Assembly: GCA_037176725.1 (NCBI GenBank) | Contig: JAZBRS010000057.1 | Location: 86,883,501-86,947,500 of the forward strand | Length of the DNA stretch: 64,000 bases | From: Posidonia oceanica | Taxonomy: Eukaryota; Streptophyta; Magnoliopsida; Alismatales; Posidoniaceae | Direction of reading: 5' to 3' | Shown here: positions 22,371 to 32,710 of the stretch, one piece after another | Layout of the letters: the number at the start of each line of letters is the position of its first letter | How positions within the stretch are numbered: position 1 is the first letter of the stretch | Program-made: the position numbers and the translations under genes | The notes under the pieces: model-generated | Told to the model about the DNA's origin: nothing | What the model saw: only the letters and a program-made list of their open reading frames with translations | The model's database searches: none

Positions 22371-23399
22371 CATCGATAAAACCATGCAGATGCAAATGCT
22401 AAGAAAAAGAGCAAGGGAAGCAAAGGGGAGGTAAACAGTGCAAGTGTGAGAACGAGTGCCGTTTAAAGACCACACAAAGTAGGTGTGAAGACCTACAAAG
22501 GGGAAGGGAAGCAAGTGGAAGGATTACCACTGTTTTGTGACTGTTTCCCACCAAAATGTCCCACAATGTGTCTCGCATGCTGCGAAGAGCTTGCGATGCG
22601 ATCGGATCGTGGGAAAGGGGGAAGGAAGTCGCAATTAGTGGTGAATCTAGGGGAAACGCAACACAAAGCACTGGGAGTATGCGAAAAGAGGAAGCAGAGT
22701 TGATAGATAAGAAGAGGAAGTCCTATTCTACATGCTCGAGAAACCAGAAAGCAAAAACAATGCATGGAATGCAAATGGTGTGCAAATGAATGCTGTGCAG
22801 GGGTTCAAGAGGACTTACCTTCGAGATTTGAAGCATGAGCTGAAAACTGCTTGGTCCATGCTGAAGAGTGCTCTGCCGGAGTCATGCAGGTAGCTTGGTT
22901 GAGAAGATCCAACGGCCGGATCTGAAGATATCCTAGCTTCAAGGCAGAGGGGCCAGAACAGGAGAGAAGAATGGATCTAGGTGTACAGGAGGTCCTAGGG
23001 GTGTGCACAACAGGTCCTCCCATGTAAATGGGAGCTAAGAATGCTTAAGTGTGTGTAAGGAATGCCAAATGCAAGAATGCATGAGTGCAATGCATGCAGA
23101 ATGCAAGAAAAGACCTAGGGATGATTTTTCAGGAAGCCTGGGAACTTATATGCAATTTTTGAAAAAGTAGGGGTTTGAATCCAAAGATTTTGAAAAGTTA
23201 GAGGCTTTTATGCAAGATTTTTGAAAACTAGAGGGTCTGAATGCAATTTTGCAAAGTACAGGGTTCAAAATGCAATTTTACAAGGTAAACATGCATCAGG
23301 ACAAGTTTGAAATCATATGGGGGATTGGCATGCAATTTTGAAATAAAAAGGGTATAAAATGTAATTTTGCAAGCAAAACAGTGGTCTTAATGGTATGGG

Positions 23400-23760
23400 A
23401 ATGCAAACAGGGGTCTATATGCAAATTTTAAAACATACAGGGTCTAAAATGCAATTTTATAAGCAAAATATGCATTTAAATGGCTTTTATAAGCATGCAG
23501 AGGACCTATGTGCAATTTTTAAAACATGCAGGGTCTAAAATGCAATTTTATAAGCAAAATATGCATTTAAAAGGCTTTTATAAGCATGTTTAGGACCTAT
23601 GTGCAATTTTTAAAACGTGCAGGGTCTAAAATGCAATTTTATAATCAAAATATGCATTTAAATGGCTTTTATAAGCATGTAGAGGATCTATGTGCAATTT
23701 TTAAAACATACAGGGTCTAAAATGCAATTTTATAAGCAAAATATGCATTTAAATATATGC
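23400..23760. repeat. About 117-bp AT-rich tandem array within the LTR
   Basis: About three to four units contain AGGGTCTAAAATGCAATTTT, ATAAGCAAAATATGCATTTA, and GGCTTTTATAAGCATG followed by GGACCTATGTGCAATTTTTA. It ends near 23760. Confidence 0.8.
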
Positions 23761-26700
23761 TGTGCATTAATGAAGGACCTATATGCAAAAATCAAAAAGT
23801 ATGGGGGAAATGATGCAATGCAGTAAGAATAATTGAAAAATAAATGCATAAGTTAACAGAACAGAGGACTAAAGTGCAAATAAGGAAAACAGCAGGGTCT
23901 AAAAATGCAATTTATTAAGGTAAAATTAAAGTATTAAATCAGATTAACAACTAGAGGACTAACATGCAATAATGGAAAACTAGAGGGCCAGAATTAAAAT
24001 AAACACTGAAGGAAAACACTGTAGAGGGACTAACATGTAATTAATCGATTTTTTAGATTTTTCATGCAATTTCATATGATTTAAATGCGAAATTAAATGA
24101 GTTTTAAACAGAGGCAGGACCAGAATGCAATAAAGTAAAAACAGAGATTGAAAATGCAATTTAATGGCAAAATAACATGGTAAAGAGAAATAAAGCTACA
24201 GTAAAAGATCAGAAAATCGACCACTGTAGCAGATTGCTACCAGTGGCCGGAGAGGAGGAACGGGGGATGCTGATGAGGCACAGGAGGGTCGGCGATGTTC
24301 TCCGGAGCTCGATGGAGGTCTGGGCTACGTCGGCGGCTCGTGACGTTGCCTGAGGATGGCCGGAGAAGACGACGGAGCCTGCAGAACTGTTCGGAGGCAG
24401 TCTGGACAATCGACGCGACGTCGGCGAGATCTGAGGGCAAGGGCGTGCTCCTGGAGGTCGTGCGGAGCTCGGACGTCTGTCGGTGAGGCGTTCTGCAGCT
24501 GGAGCGACGATCCGAGCTCAGAGCTCGCCGGAGAAGAAGGAGTTGACTGCGGCGTTGACTTCGGGCAACAGGCGGCAGAAAGCTATTCTAAGGGGCGGAA
24601 AAGCATGCAGGAAAGAAACCTAAGCTAATGGGAGATGGGGGTACCTGTTCTGGCGTCCGGAGCGTTCCCCCGAAGTCGGCTGATTTAGTGGTCGCCGACG
24701 GGGTTCGTCCGGTCGTTGCGGACGTCTCTGGTTGCTTGCGAAGGCTTGGACCCACTCCACATGTGGCTCCGGAGCTCACTGAATGCTTGGACGCAGGTTC
24801 TGCAGGCCGGAGGAGGAATCGGCAGTTTTGGGTTCACAGTTGACTGCCGGAGATGGGGGTGGATGTCTGCTGCTCTCTGGTTCAATTGGAGGGTACCGGC
24901 GACTTGCTGGAGGCTTCGTGAGCGTTTCTGGATGTTTAGGTGGGTCAGTGGTGGACTGGAGAAGAAGATTGAGGTGTCGGGTGATTTGCTGGCTGAGTGG
25001 TCGCAGGTGTTTGTTGTGGAGGTCTCCGACTGTGGGGAGAGGGAAGGCTATTGGTTTGGTGGGTCTAGGAGGTGGAGTTCAGGTGAGCTTCTGAACGGAG
25101 TTTGGGGGGATTCTGGGGACTGAGGAGTAAGGAATTCTGGAGAAAGGGGGTGATCGATTCTGGTTTGGATTTGGGTGAATTCAGAGGTGGATTGGTCGTG
25201 GGATGAAGGCCTAAAATGGTGGTTGTTTGGGTGGATTTGGGGGAGGAATTGGGAGAGGTTTGAGGGCTGTTTAGGACTTTGGTGTGGTCAGGAAGAAAGA
25301 GGAAGAAGAGCTGTAGAATTTCAGAGGAAGAGAGGGAGAATCGGGGTGGCTTCTGGGCTCTGGACGCTCTCTCTCTCTCGAACGACAAAAGGCGTTGAAT
25401 GAGGAAGAGGCTGGAGGTTTTAAGCAGCTGCTGGGAGGAGAAGCGCGCAGTGGAAATCGAATTCCACCGGCGGGAGCAGCAACTGTCAGCAATGAGGATG
25501 GTCGGAGGTGACGCGCATTGAATGCTCCCTCGGAGATCCTGCTGAGACACGAGAGAGGCGGAGGGTGATCTGGAGCTGATGGGATCGAGAGGGAGAATTG
25601 AATTCAAAGAAGAGAGAGAGATGACTAGCGGGAGAGGAAGAACTTGAGGAAGAAGAAGAAGGAGAAGGAGGGAGGAAGAGGAGGATGGCGTGGGCCGGGC
25701 CGCGCGTGAAGAAAAAGAAAAAGAAAGAAAAAAGGAAGGAGGGAGAGGGCTGCAACTGGGCCGGACTGAAATCATAAAAAGAAGAAAGAAAGAAATAATA
25801 GAAAGGAAGGAAGAAGGAAAGAAAGGGGAAAGAAGAAGGAAAATAAATTAGATAAAAATAAAATAAAAATAGAAAAGGTTTTTAAAATAGTTGTGTTTTA
25901 AGTTAGGACTTTGATTAAGTTTTTTAATGATTGTCTTTGATTAGTTAATTAGGTTTAGAGAGATTTAGTTTTGATTAGGGTTTTTAGGGTTTTCTTTGTT
26001 TTTGATTTGTTTTTTATTTTGATTAAATGTTTGTTAAGTCTTTTAAGTTATTTTTTTTTTAATTATGTTTTTCTTGTTAAGTACTTGGGATGTTAATTAG
26101 GATTTTTTAAAGTTTGTTTTTAGATTAATTAGTGTGAGTTTTAGATTTTTGATTTTAGTCCTTTTTCCTTAAGTCCTTTTTGATTTGTTTTTGATTCTTG
26201 TTTGTTAAGTTCTTTTAATATTTTTTTAGGTTAGGTTTTCTTGTTAAGTTTTTAATTGGGTGTTCTTAAATTTTGATTGTTTTGTTTTTATTTTTTAATT
26301 AAGTCTTCAATTTTTCTTTTGAGGATTGGTAAGTTAGGTTTTTTCCTTCTTAATTATTAGCCCTTGCATTTCTTAAGTGTTTTCTTTCTTTTAGGATTTG
26401 TTTTCTTGGTTGTTTTTAATAGGATTTTACTTTTACCTGTTTTGATTACATGTTGGTTTTTTTCTTGATTTTACAGCATTTTTTTTTGTTTGTTTTACAT
26501 TTTTTAGCTTGCATTCTTGGTTTTTGGCTTTAGTTAGATTTAGTTAGGCTTTGGTTTTTTTAATTGTTTGTTTAAGTTTTTAATTACTTCTTTTAGGGTT
26601 TTGATTTGCTTTCCTTTTGTTTTAGGGTTTTAGAGATTTTTAAGGATTCTTAGGGATTTAGTAAGAGAAAGGAAAAGAAAATTAAAAGGAAGAGGAAAAG

Positions 26701-27353
26701 GGAGAAATGGAGGAATAAAGAGGAAAGAGAGGAGTTGAAAGAAAATAATTTTTGTGAAGGTTAAAGAAAATGCTAAAAATGAGATAAAAATAGGAATAAG
26801 ATTGAGAAGAGATAGAAGCACATGGGGGGCCCACAGCCAGGCAAGAAGAAGGGAGAGAAGAGGGTGAAAAGAATGAGGATAATCAGGAGAGAGAGAGAGA
26901 GGAGAGTGAAAAGAATAATCTAGGAGAGAGAAAAGGATAATTTGGGTAAATAGAGGGTTTAGAGGTTTTGACAAGGGGTGAAATTTGGGGAGTGTGTAGC
27001 CTAGGATCTCTAGTGTTGGGCCTTGGGCTTTGGTTTAGTTTTGAGGAAGTTTTGAAAGAGTTTTGAAGTGTAGAAAAAGGGTAGTTTTACCTAGGTTTTC
27101 TAGGATTTTTGGGAGTGGTTTTGGGTTGAAAATTTCTAAGTGTTTGGGTAGGTTTGCTAAGTTGGGAATAGTGGGTTTTCTTATGATTTTTGGGTAAGTT
27201 TTGGATTAGAGAAAGGGGTGTAATCTTAGGTCAAGTTTAGGCTTGTTTTGAAGGATAGGATGAAAAGGAATGTGTAGTTTTGACCTAGGTTTGGATCCAG
27301 AAGTCACCAAGAGATTCCAATTGATTCAAGCCTGTCAAAATGGAGTGTCAACA

Positions 27354-27836
27354 CTGACACGTCCATCGCACGATACTCGGGTATTGAGAGCCAAGATGCT
27401 AGGGTAGCCAGAGCGTCTACACAGGCGTTCCTGGCTCTATTCATGTAGGTGAAGTGGATTTCCCCAAAGAGTTCAATAAGCTTCAGCAGGCATTCGTGGT
27501 ACGGTACCAGCTTGGGGTCCTTGGTCTGCCAGTTGCCGTTGACCTGGGAGATGACCATCATTGCATCTCCGTGCACATGTAGCTTGTGCACATCGTGTTC
27601 GAGTGCGACTTTTAGTCCCAATATGCACGCTTCATATTCAGCCTCGTTATTGGTGCATTCAAATGTTAGCTTCCCGGCAAAAGGGATCAGCTGCCCCTGT
27701 GGCGTTGCTAATACAGCGCCCACGCCTCGACCCCTTTTGTTGACGGCACCATCAAAATACAACTGCCACTGCTCTTCGTTCTCAAGCTCCCTCTGCTTTG
27801 AATCCTCTAGGGCAAACAGGAAATCTTCATCAGGGA
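27354..27836 (-). pseudogene. Second (archaeal-type) RNase H of element B
   Basis: A minus-strand reading that begins just after a TAG at 27837 contains LYFDGAVNKRGRGVGAVLAT, then TNNEAEYEACILGLKVALE, HVHGDAMMVISQVNG and ACVDALATLASW. These hold the four acidic positions of RNase H (D, E, D, D). A second RNase H after the RT-linked one is a known hallmark of Tat retrotransposons. The reading runs into the element A LTR after YRAMDVSV, so the domain is essentially complete but everything downstream (integrase) is cut off. Confidence 0.85.
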
Positions 27837-27837
27837 A

Positions 27838-28386
27838 CTATGTTTGCAGAGGTTGATATTCTGGTAGGGGGAAGTCGACGAGGTGATCTACCATGGCCTG
27901 CCCCTTCATTGATTTCTGCGTGACAAAGGTGATGTCATATTGGGACAATAACACCTGCCACTTGAGACAACAGCCTACCATTGCCGGCTTCTGAAAGAGG
28001 AACTTAATAGGGTCATGCCGACATAGGAGTTGGACTGGTTGTGCCATCATATAATGCCTCAACTTCTGCACGGCCCAGACAAGAGACAGACAAGTCTTCT
28101 CTAAGGTGCTGTACCTGGCTTCGCAATCAGTAAACTTCTTGCTCAGGTAATAGATAGCATGCTCTTTCCTACCTGATTCATCATGCTAGCCCAAGACGGC
28201 GCCCATGGAATACTATGTGGTAGATAGGTAGAGAATCAGAGGTCTTCTTGGCGTGGGAGGAACCAAGACAGGCGGCTTGATCAGGAGCTGCTTGATTTTG
28301 GCAAATGCAACTTGGCAATCTTCGCTCCAATGGATCCGTGCATTCTTCCTCAGGAGCTTGAAAATCGGTTCGTAGATAGGTGTAAG
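27838..28386 (-). pseudogene. RT-linked RNase H remnant (element B)
   Basis: Fragments between RT and the second RNase H. The readable part (28071-27838) carries KLRHYMMAQPVQLLCRHDPI, KWQVLLSQYDITFVTQKSMK and GQAMVDHLVDFPLPEYQPLQ. This corresponds to the end of the RT-linked RNase H and the tether (compare element C, 39590-39780). Upstream the minus strand has stops or shifts (28100-28386), where YYLSKKFTDCEARYSTLEKT-like codons can be recognised. It is not functional. Confidence 0.7.
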
Positions 28387-28761
28387 CTATGCGATGAACC
28401 GACTGATGTATTGCAGACGCCCCAACAGGCCTCTGACTTCTTTTTCAGTCTTGGGGGGTGGCATGTCCACGATGGCTTTGGCTTTGGCCGGGTCCACTTC
28501 AATTCCCCTCTGGCTGACGATGTGGCCTAGCAGTTTGCCAAATGATACCCCGAATACACATTTACTGGGGTTGAGGCGAAGCTTGTGCTTCTTCATGCGA
28601 TCAAAGAGCTTCTTTAGGCAGACGAGGTGATCCTTGGGCTCCTTGGACTTGGCAATTATGTCATTCACATATACCTCGACTTCTCGATGAATGAGGTCGT
28701 GGAACAGCGCTGTCATTGCTCTTTGATATGTTGCCCCGACGTTCTTAAGCCCAAACGGCAT
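28387..28761 (-). CDS. RT C-terminal half with altered active site (element B)
   Basis: The ORF starts within MPFGLKNVGATYQRAMTALF and holds the polymerase box as VEVYVNDIIAKSK (28681-28670 for YVND). The first aspartate of the YxDD pair is replaced by asparagine. It continues with LNPSKCVFGVSFGKLLGHIV and ends with PKTEKEVRGLLGRLQYISRF. The preceding RT half (28713-30104) lies in another frame, with a shift near 28760. Loss of one catalytic Asp implies an inactive polymerase even if the frames were joined. Confidence 0.85.
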   Translation of the reverse strand: MPFGLKNVGATYQRAMTALFHDLIHREVEVYVNDIIAKSKEPKDHLVCLKKLFDRMKKHKLRLNPSKCVFGVSFGKLLGHIVSQRGIEVDPAKAKAIVDMPPPKTEKEVRGLLGRLQYISRFIA

Positions 28762-30104
28762 AACTTGATAGTAGAAGACTCCCTAGGGGTTATAAATGAG
28801 GTCTTTTCCATGTCCTCTTCTGCCATTCTGATATGGTTATAGCTAGAGAAGCTGTCCATGAAGGAGAGCATTTTGTGCCCTATAGTGTTGTCCACCAGGA
28901 CGTCGATGTGCGGTAAAGGAAAGTCGTCCTTGGGACTGGCTTTGTTTAAATCCCCATAATCAATGCACATGCGGACCTTGCCATCCTTCTTGGGCACCGG
29001 TACGACATTCGCGAGCCATTCTGGATAGAGGACGACTTTGAGGAAGCCAACCCTGTGCTGTTTCATGATTTCCTGCTTGATCTTAAGCAGCGACTGAGGG
29101 TGCCACTTTCGGAGCTTCTGCTTCACTGGCTTTGCATCTGGGACCAACGGTAGATTATGCACTACAATCTCGACATCGAGGCCGACCATGTCTTCATAAC
29201 TCCAGGCAAAGATGTCTGCATATCCCATAAGGAATGCGATGAACTCTGCTCTCGCCTGTGGTGCCAATTGGGCACTGATGCGGACCTCTTTAACGTCTAC
29301 GGCTGTGCCGATATTGATCGCCTCTGTCTCCTCCTCAACAAGGAGGTTAGGCCCTTTCGGGTCGTCATCGTAAGGCTGGAACTCAGGTGATGGTTTGTCA
29401 TTCTCATTTATGCCTGTATCATCCTCCTCCTCATATGCAATGAGCTCTGCGAGGATCTCCGTCTCAAAGATGGGATCTGTGATGTCGAAGGAGTGAACAG
29501 GTTCTGCCTCTCGGTCCGGATGACGCCTCAGGATGGTCACGCTCACCCGGGTATTCTTGTAGGCTCGGTGGGTGGCGTCTGCTTGAGTGGCCCCTGGTCC
29601 TGCTGATTGCTCTGGCATTTCTGTTTGCTTTGGCATTGCTGTCTGCTCTGGCATTACTGTCTCTGCTAGGGCTGCTTGGACTGTTGGAACTACTGTTTCT
29701 GCCACTGTCTGTGCTGGGGTCGCTGCTGCCCCCTCCTCCGCGTTCTCAAATGTACTCGCGGGGGGTGCCGGGGATGGACAACTGTCCTCTAGGCGGCTAA
29801 TCTGTGTACTATCGCTGTACGCGCTGCCTGTGCGGGACATACGCTGAATATACCATCTAGACCCGCCTCCAGGCTGGAGAGTGATCAACTCATCCAGTTT
29901 AGTGGGTGCTGCCTCTGTCTCTTCTCTCAAGACCATGATTGAGGGACGATCTTGCGGCGGGGAGGGACCCGTGACCACGGCTTTCCTTTTCCTCCACGCC
30001 TCCTGTTCGGCGGCATCCTCAGCCAATGTCGTTAGTTGTTCTTGAAACAACAACTTCAAGTCTCCGAGCCTGTCAGCCACCTGGACTTCTGCAGTCGCAC
30101 CCAC
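28713..30104 (-). CDS. Linker and N-terminal RT (element B)
   Basis: An open frame of 463 codons. The first part is an Ala/Thr/Glu-rich linker with repeated MPEQTAMPKQTEMPEQ and the conserved phrases YKNTRVSVTILRRHPD and HSFDITDPIFETEILAELIA. RT follows with FAWSYEDMVGLDVEIVVHNL, VGFLKVVLYPEWLANVVPVP and CIDYGDLNKASPKDDFPLPH, then SFMDSFSSYNHIRMAEEDME. The frame breaks near FITPRE. The usual R in CIDYRDLN is G here. The 30105-30204 stretch upstream continues the linker to the insertion point. Confidence 0.85.
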   Translation of the reverse strand: MGATAEVQVADRLGDLKLLFQEQLTTLAEDAAEQEAWRKRKAVVTGPSPPQDRPSIMVLREETEAAPTKLDELITLQPGGGSRWYIQRMSRTGSAYSDSTQISRLEDSCPSPAPPASTFENAEEGAAATPAQTVAETVVPTVQAALAETVMPEQTAMPKQTEMPEQSAGPGATQADATHRAYKNTRVSVTILRRHPDREAEPVHSFDITDPIFETEILAELIAYEEEDDTGINENDKPSPEFQPYDDDPKGPNLLVEEETEAINIGTAVDVKEVRISAQLAPQARAEFIAFLMGYADIFAWSYEDMVGLDVEIVVHNLPLVPDAKPVKQKLRKWHPQSLLKIKQEIMKQHRVGFLKVVLYPEWLANVVPVPKKDGKVRMCIDYGDLNKASPKDDFPLPHIDVLVDNTIGHKMLSFMDSFSSYNHIRMAEEDMEKTSFITPRESSTIKLCRLGLRTSGQHIKEQ

Positions 30105-30199
30105 CTTGTCTTCTGAGGGTGTGTCGATGTAGTAGGCGCAGACAGCCTCTTCAGAGTCCTGCTCGGCGATTCCTTCGCCTACGGGGTCTGCTCTGGCTG

Positions 30200-30204
30200 C
30201 CAGA
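30200..30204. other. Target-site duplication CCAGA (left)
   Basis: CCAGA immediately precedes TGTAGATACC of the element C 5' LTR. The identical CCAGA follows the 3' LTR at 53256-53260. A 5-bp duplication is the normal size for Ty3/gypsy integration. Confidence 0.92.
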
Positions 30205-30430
30205 TGTAGATACCCTGTTTTGGCACTCCCTTCATGTTAGGATAGTCTCTTGCATTAGGTCGCTCTTAGAAGCCCTCCACCCATTTCTGAATCTCACTTG
30301 AGCCAAATGTTCCTCTCAAGTCTAAAATGCTATACCTTTCTAAGCCCCAAATGTTGGCAACTTGAGTGTTCTTCACGTCCTGACCAAATTTGGAAGTTAA
30401 ACTGATTAAGGGTGTTGTTCGCTGGCTTCT

Positions 30431-30502
30431 CAGCGTACAACATTGGCCGTTGGTTTTCCAGCGGCTAACATTGGCCGTTGGTTTTCCAGCATCCAACGTG
30501 GC
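30431..30502 (+). promoter_or_regulatory. Motif cluster 1 (LTR, distal)
   Basis: Contains GCGTACAACATTGGCC, GCGGCTAACATTGGCC and CATCCAACGTGGC. They are separated by GTTGGTTTTCCAGC, which itself has the inverted repeat GCTGG/CCAGC in the 3' LTR version. It is about 320-390 bp upstream of the TATA box. Confidence 0.6.
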
Positions 30503-30670
30503 AACCCAGTCAACCCAAAGCTTTCCTTATTTGGCCTAATGCAAAAATCTTGTTTTTGCCTTCTTTGGAACCTGTTGACTGGTCAAAGCCATCAAAGTCG
30601 AGTTTAATCACACTTAAAGACTCCTTAGTTGGAGAATCTTCTCTGATTCTAGCAGTTATGCCTCGGAGGT

Positions 30671-30752
30671 TGTTATACACGAGTTCTGTCGCTTATAACG
30701 TTATACGCTGGTTTTCCAGCTTATAACGTTATACGCTGGTTTTCTAGCATAT
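30671..30752 (+). promoter_or_regulatory. Motif cluster 2 (LTR, proximal)
   Basis: Two tandem copies of CGCTTATAACGTTATACGCT / GGTTTTCCAGC, plus a partial CATATAAC. The core TATAACGTTATA is a perfect palindrome. The cluster ends about 70 bp upstream of the TATA box. The 3' LTR has a single copy (52326-52372). Confidence 0.65.
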
Positions 30753-30819
30753 AACACTTCTGAAATAGGAAACTCTGCTGACTTGGCATTTGTGTCCTTT
30801 TTTGTTCCTCCCTTTCTTC

Positions 30820-30827
30820 TATAAAAG
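30820..30827 (+). promoter_or_regulatory. LTR TATA box
   Basis: TATAAAAG in a C/T-rich context (CCCTTTCTTCTATAAAAGCA). It is conserved at 52428-52435 in the 3' LTR. It is likely the U3 promoter, with transcription starting about 30 bp downstream. Confidence 0.7.
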
Positions 30828-31940
30828 CATGGGTACCCCTACTGAGTTCAAGGCTGGAATTTTGAGAGAGAAAAGAAGCTAAGAAACTTTTGAAACTCAC
30901 ATGCTCTTGAGATTAAAAATCTTAGAGAAGTGAGGTCCTCAAGAATTGAAAAAGAGAAGAGAGTTTTTGAAAGAAGGAGAGTCTTACAAAAAGCTTGAGG
31001 ATCCTTTTGTCATTGTTGGCTTCATGTCAACACAGTTTGCACCTTGTGCATAGACAGAGGAGACTCTATTTCGTTTATTTCTCATTTTTTTATTTCTAAT
31101 ATTACATGTTTAATTCCGTAGTATAATCAAGCATTTTTATTTCAAGTTCATATATTTTTAACTAGGCATACATCTCTTTTAGTTGCAACCGGGGGGATCA
31201 AACCCCTCGGGTACGTATCTCACTACGTTTTCTTTACTTTTTTTTTCTACTAACTCTGGATAGATTACTATACATATTGATCTATTTTTATATTGTCTTG
31301 TTTGTTTTGCTTTGCTAACGTTTGTCATACAAGGAGGAAGAAGGAAGAAGGAAGAAAGAGCTTACCAAGCATGGGCATCCTTGGGCAATGCTGGCGTTGT
31401 CCCAAGGTAGTTGAACCCGCAACCACACTACATCTCCCCAAAGGCGTCTCGAGGGCCGGCGAAAGCGAACCGAGAGTGGCGATCACACCGATTCCATCAC
31501 ACGTGGAGTGACGGAGTCGGATACAAAGAAGGACGACCTCGAGAAAGAGAAGATAGAGCGAGCAAAAGAGGGAGCCAAAAAGAAGCCTTCTTCTTCCCCA
31601 AACCTCCATCATCCATCATCTTCTTTTCCTCACCAAAACCCCATATCCACAGTCTAGCGATCACGGTGGGACAGCTAAAAGTGCCCCCGTGCAAGGTAAG
31701 TAACCCTTCCTTTCTTCTTCCTCCTTCATTATTGACATTCTTAGTTTAATTTTAGTTTCTTATTTTCTCGTATGTTTTAAAGAAGCGATGAAATTCCTCG
31801 TAGTGTTTTGAGGCGTCGTGATTTTCTTTTCGTTTGTTTTCTTCGTGTCAATAACTGAAATCACCTCCCCCTTCTCTTTGGATTCTCGGGCGTGGGGGTG
31901 ATCTGTAAAAATTACTGTTTTTCTGAAAAAATACTGTCAG

Positions 31941-32000
31941 TACGTTATATGCGTGATCTGGCGCGTCTAACATTGGACGCTACAATATCCGCGTCTAACG
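31941..32000 (+). promoter_or_regulatory. Motif cluster 3 (leader)
   Basis: TACGTTATATGCGTG, GCGTCTAACATTGGACGC (near-palindrome) and GCGTCTAACG lie within 60 bp. Confidence 0.5.
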
Positions 32001-32710
32001 ACTACTGAACAGAAACCCTTATGTTTTAAAATTTCTTTTAGTTTTCCTTGTTATAACTGGCCCAAAGAACTGAGATGTGAGGTGATCGGCTCTGCCGTAA
32101 GGACCGGAACTTCAGTTTCTTTAGGTGCTTTGAAAAAAATTAACAAAAAAAAAAAAAATCACATCTTGTTGTATGACTTGCATGGCCCTCATTGGGAACT
32201 AAATTGCTTGTGTTATTTCTTGGGTTATATAAGTAACCATCTAGGTCCCAAGCACCTCTGTTGCAAGGGGCTTAGAAAAGATACTTGTATTGTCATTATC
32301 TTTTGCTAGGGGCCCTCCTTCTTCCTTGGCCTTTTAGTGAAAGATAATTAGAGCCTTAAGCCTTGACTTGTATTCCTCCCTCCCCCTTTCGGTGGTTTGT
32401 TTATTTCTCTTGTGCATACATACGTGAGTGACCCAATCAATCCCGAGTACGCTGGGCTCTACCTCTACGGGGTAGGGACCTAAGTGTATTCAGGCTCCCC
32501 CTAGCATCCTCAGGAGTTGAAGTAGGGGGTAGTACCAATCATATTCACCCATCTTGTGAGGAGCCTTAGAAAATCCAAAAAAAAGCCATACCTAAGCCTT
32601 AAGGAACACAGAGAGCTACAGCAGGTTTAAAACATTAATTTTAAAGCGAAAATAAAAATTAAAACCTTAAATCACTGATTGAAAGTGTTGCTGTACAGTT
32701 CTCTGAAACA

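Larger units (their letters stand above)
3413..27353 (-). mobile_element. Element A: Tat/Ogre-type Ty3/gypsy retrotransposon
   Basis: Reading on the minus strand the order is: 5' LTR (27353-21217), primer site (21215-21198), leader, gag, protease, linker, truncated RT, integrase C-terminus, a DUF7745-like ORF, a 3' untranslated region with tandem arrays, polypurine tract, and 3' LTR (7960-3413). The two LTRs differ in length (about 4.5 versus 6.1 kb) and in their termini, so they may come from two recombined elements rather than one insertion. No matching target duplication was found (CTGAC at 27354-27358; CCTGG before 3413). The element sits at the edge of the second RNase H domain of element B. 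It cannot be autonomous because the RT active site and most of integrase are deleted. Confidence 0.7.
21217..27353 (-). repeat. Element A 5' LTR (6.1 kb)
   Basis: Ends are set by the primer site below (TGTAGTAATCCCGG at 21217) and by the terminus TGTTGACACTCCATTTTGAC (minus strand) at 27353, where element B coding sequence resumes. Inside are a 31-bp-scale array (21930-22370), a 117-bp-scale array (23400-23760), a GC-rich block (24230-25760) and a T-rich end (25860-26640) that precedes the section shared with 1-913. Part of the low end is repeated at 22560-22780. No gene was recognised. Long minus-strand ORFs at 24209-25775 are Ser/Pro/Leu-rich readings of purine-rich DNA. Confidence 0.75.
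27354..30204 (-). mobile_element. Element B, lower fragment (RT to second RNase H)
   Basis: This is a piece of a Tat-type pol. Its 3' continuation is interrupted at 27353 by element A. Its 5' continuation is interrupted at 30204 by element C and resumes at 53261. The first base pairs on both sides of element C share CCAGA, so 30204 and 53261 were adjacent before insertion. Protein similarity to element A is close in the linker and RT, so A and B are members of related families. Confidence 0.85.
30205..31651 (+). repeat. Element C 5' LTR
   Basis: Starts TGTAGATACCCTGTTTTGGC and ends CCCCATATCCACA. It matches 51841-53255. It has a TATA box at 30820-30827 and AACGTT-core motifs in two clusters upstream (30431-30502, 30671-30752). 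The 32-bp length excess over the 3' LTR is largely explained by one extra copy of a roughly 30-bp unit at 30690-30750. Plus- and minus-strand ORFs at 31293-31749 have no domain. Confidence 0.93.

Noticed and set aside
21928..22514. Overlapping ORFs up to 196 aa on both strands
   Set aside because: They reflect the 28-31-bp array, not genes.
24209..25775. GC-rich ORFs in the element A 5' LTR
   Set aside because: Low-complexity readings of GC-rich or purine-rich LTR sequence; no domain recognised and no conserved counterpart in the left LTR.
27354..27358. CTGAC as target duplication of element A
   Set aside because: No CTGAC was found directly before 3413, so the pair is not supported.
31652..31700. 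tRNA primer site for element C
   Set aside because: No TGG-starting sequence that I can match to a tRNA end lies at the LTR boundary; left unassigned.
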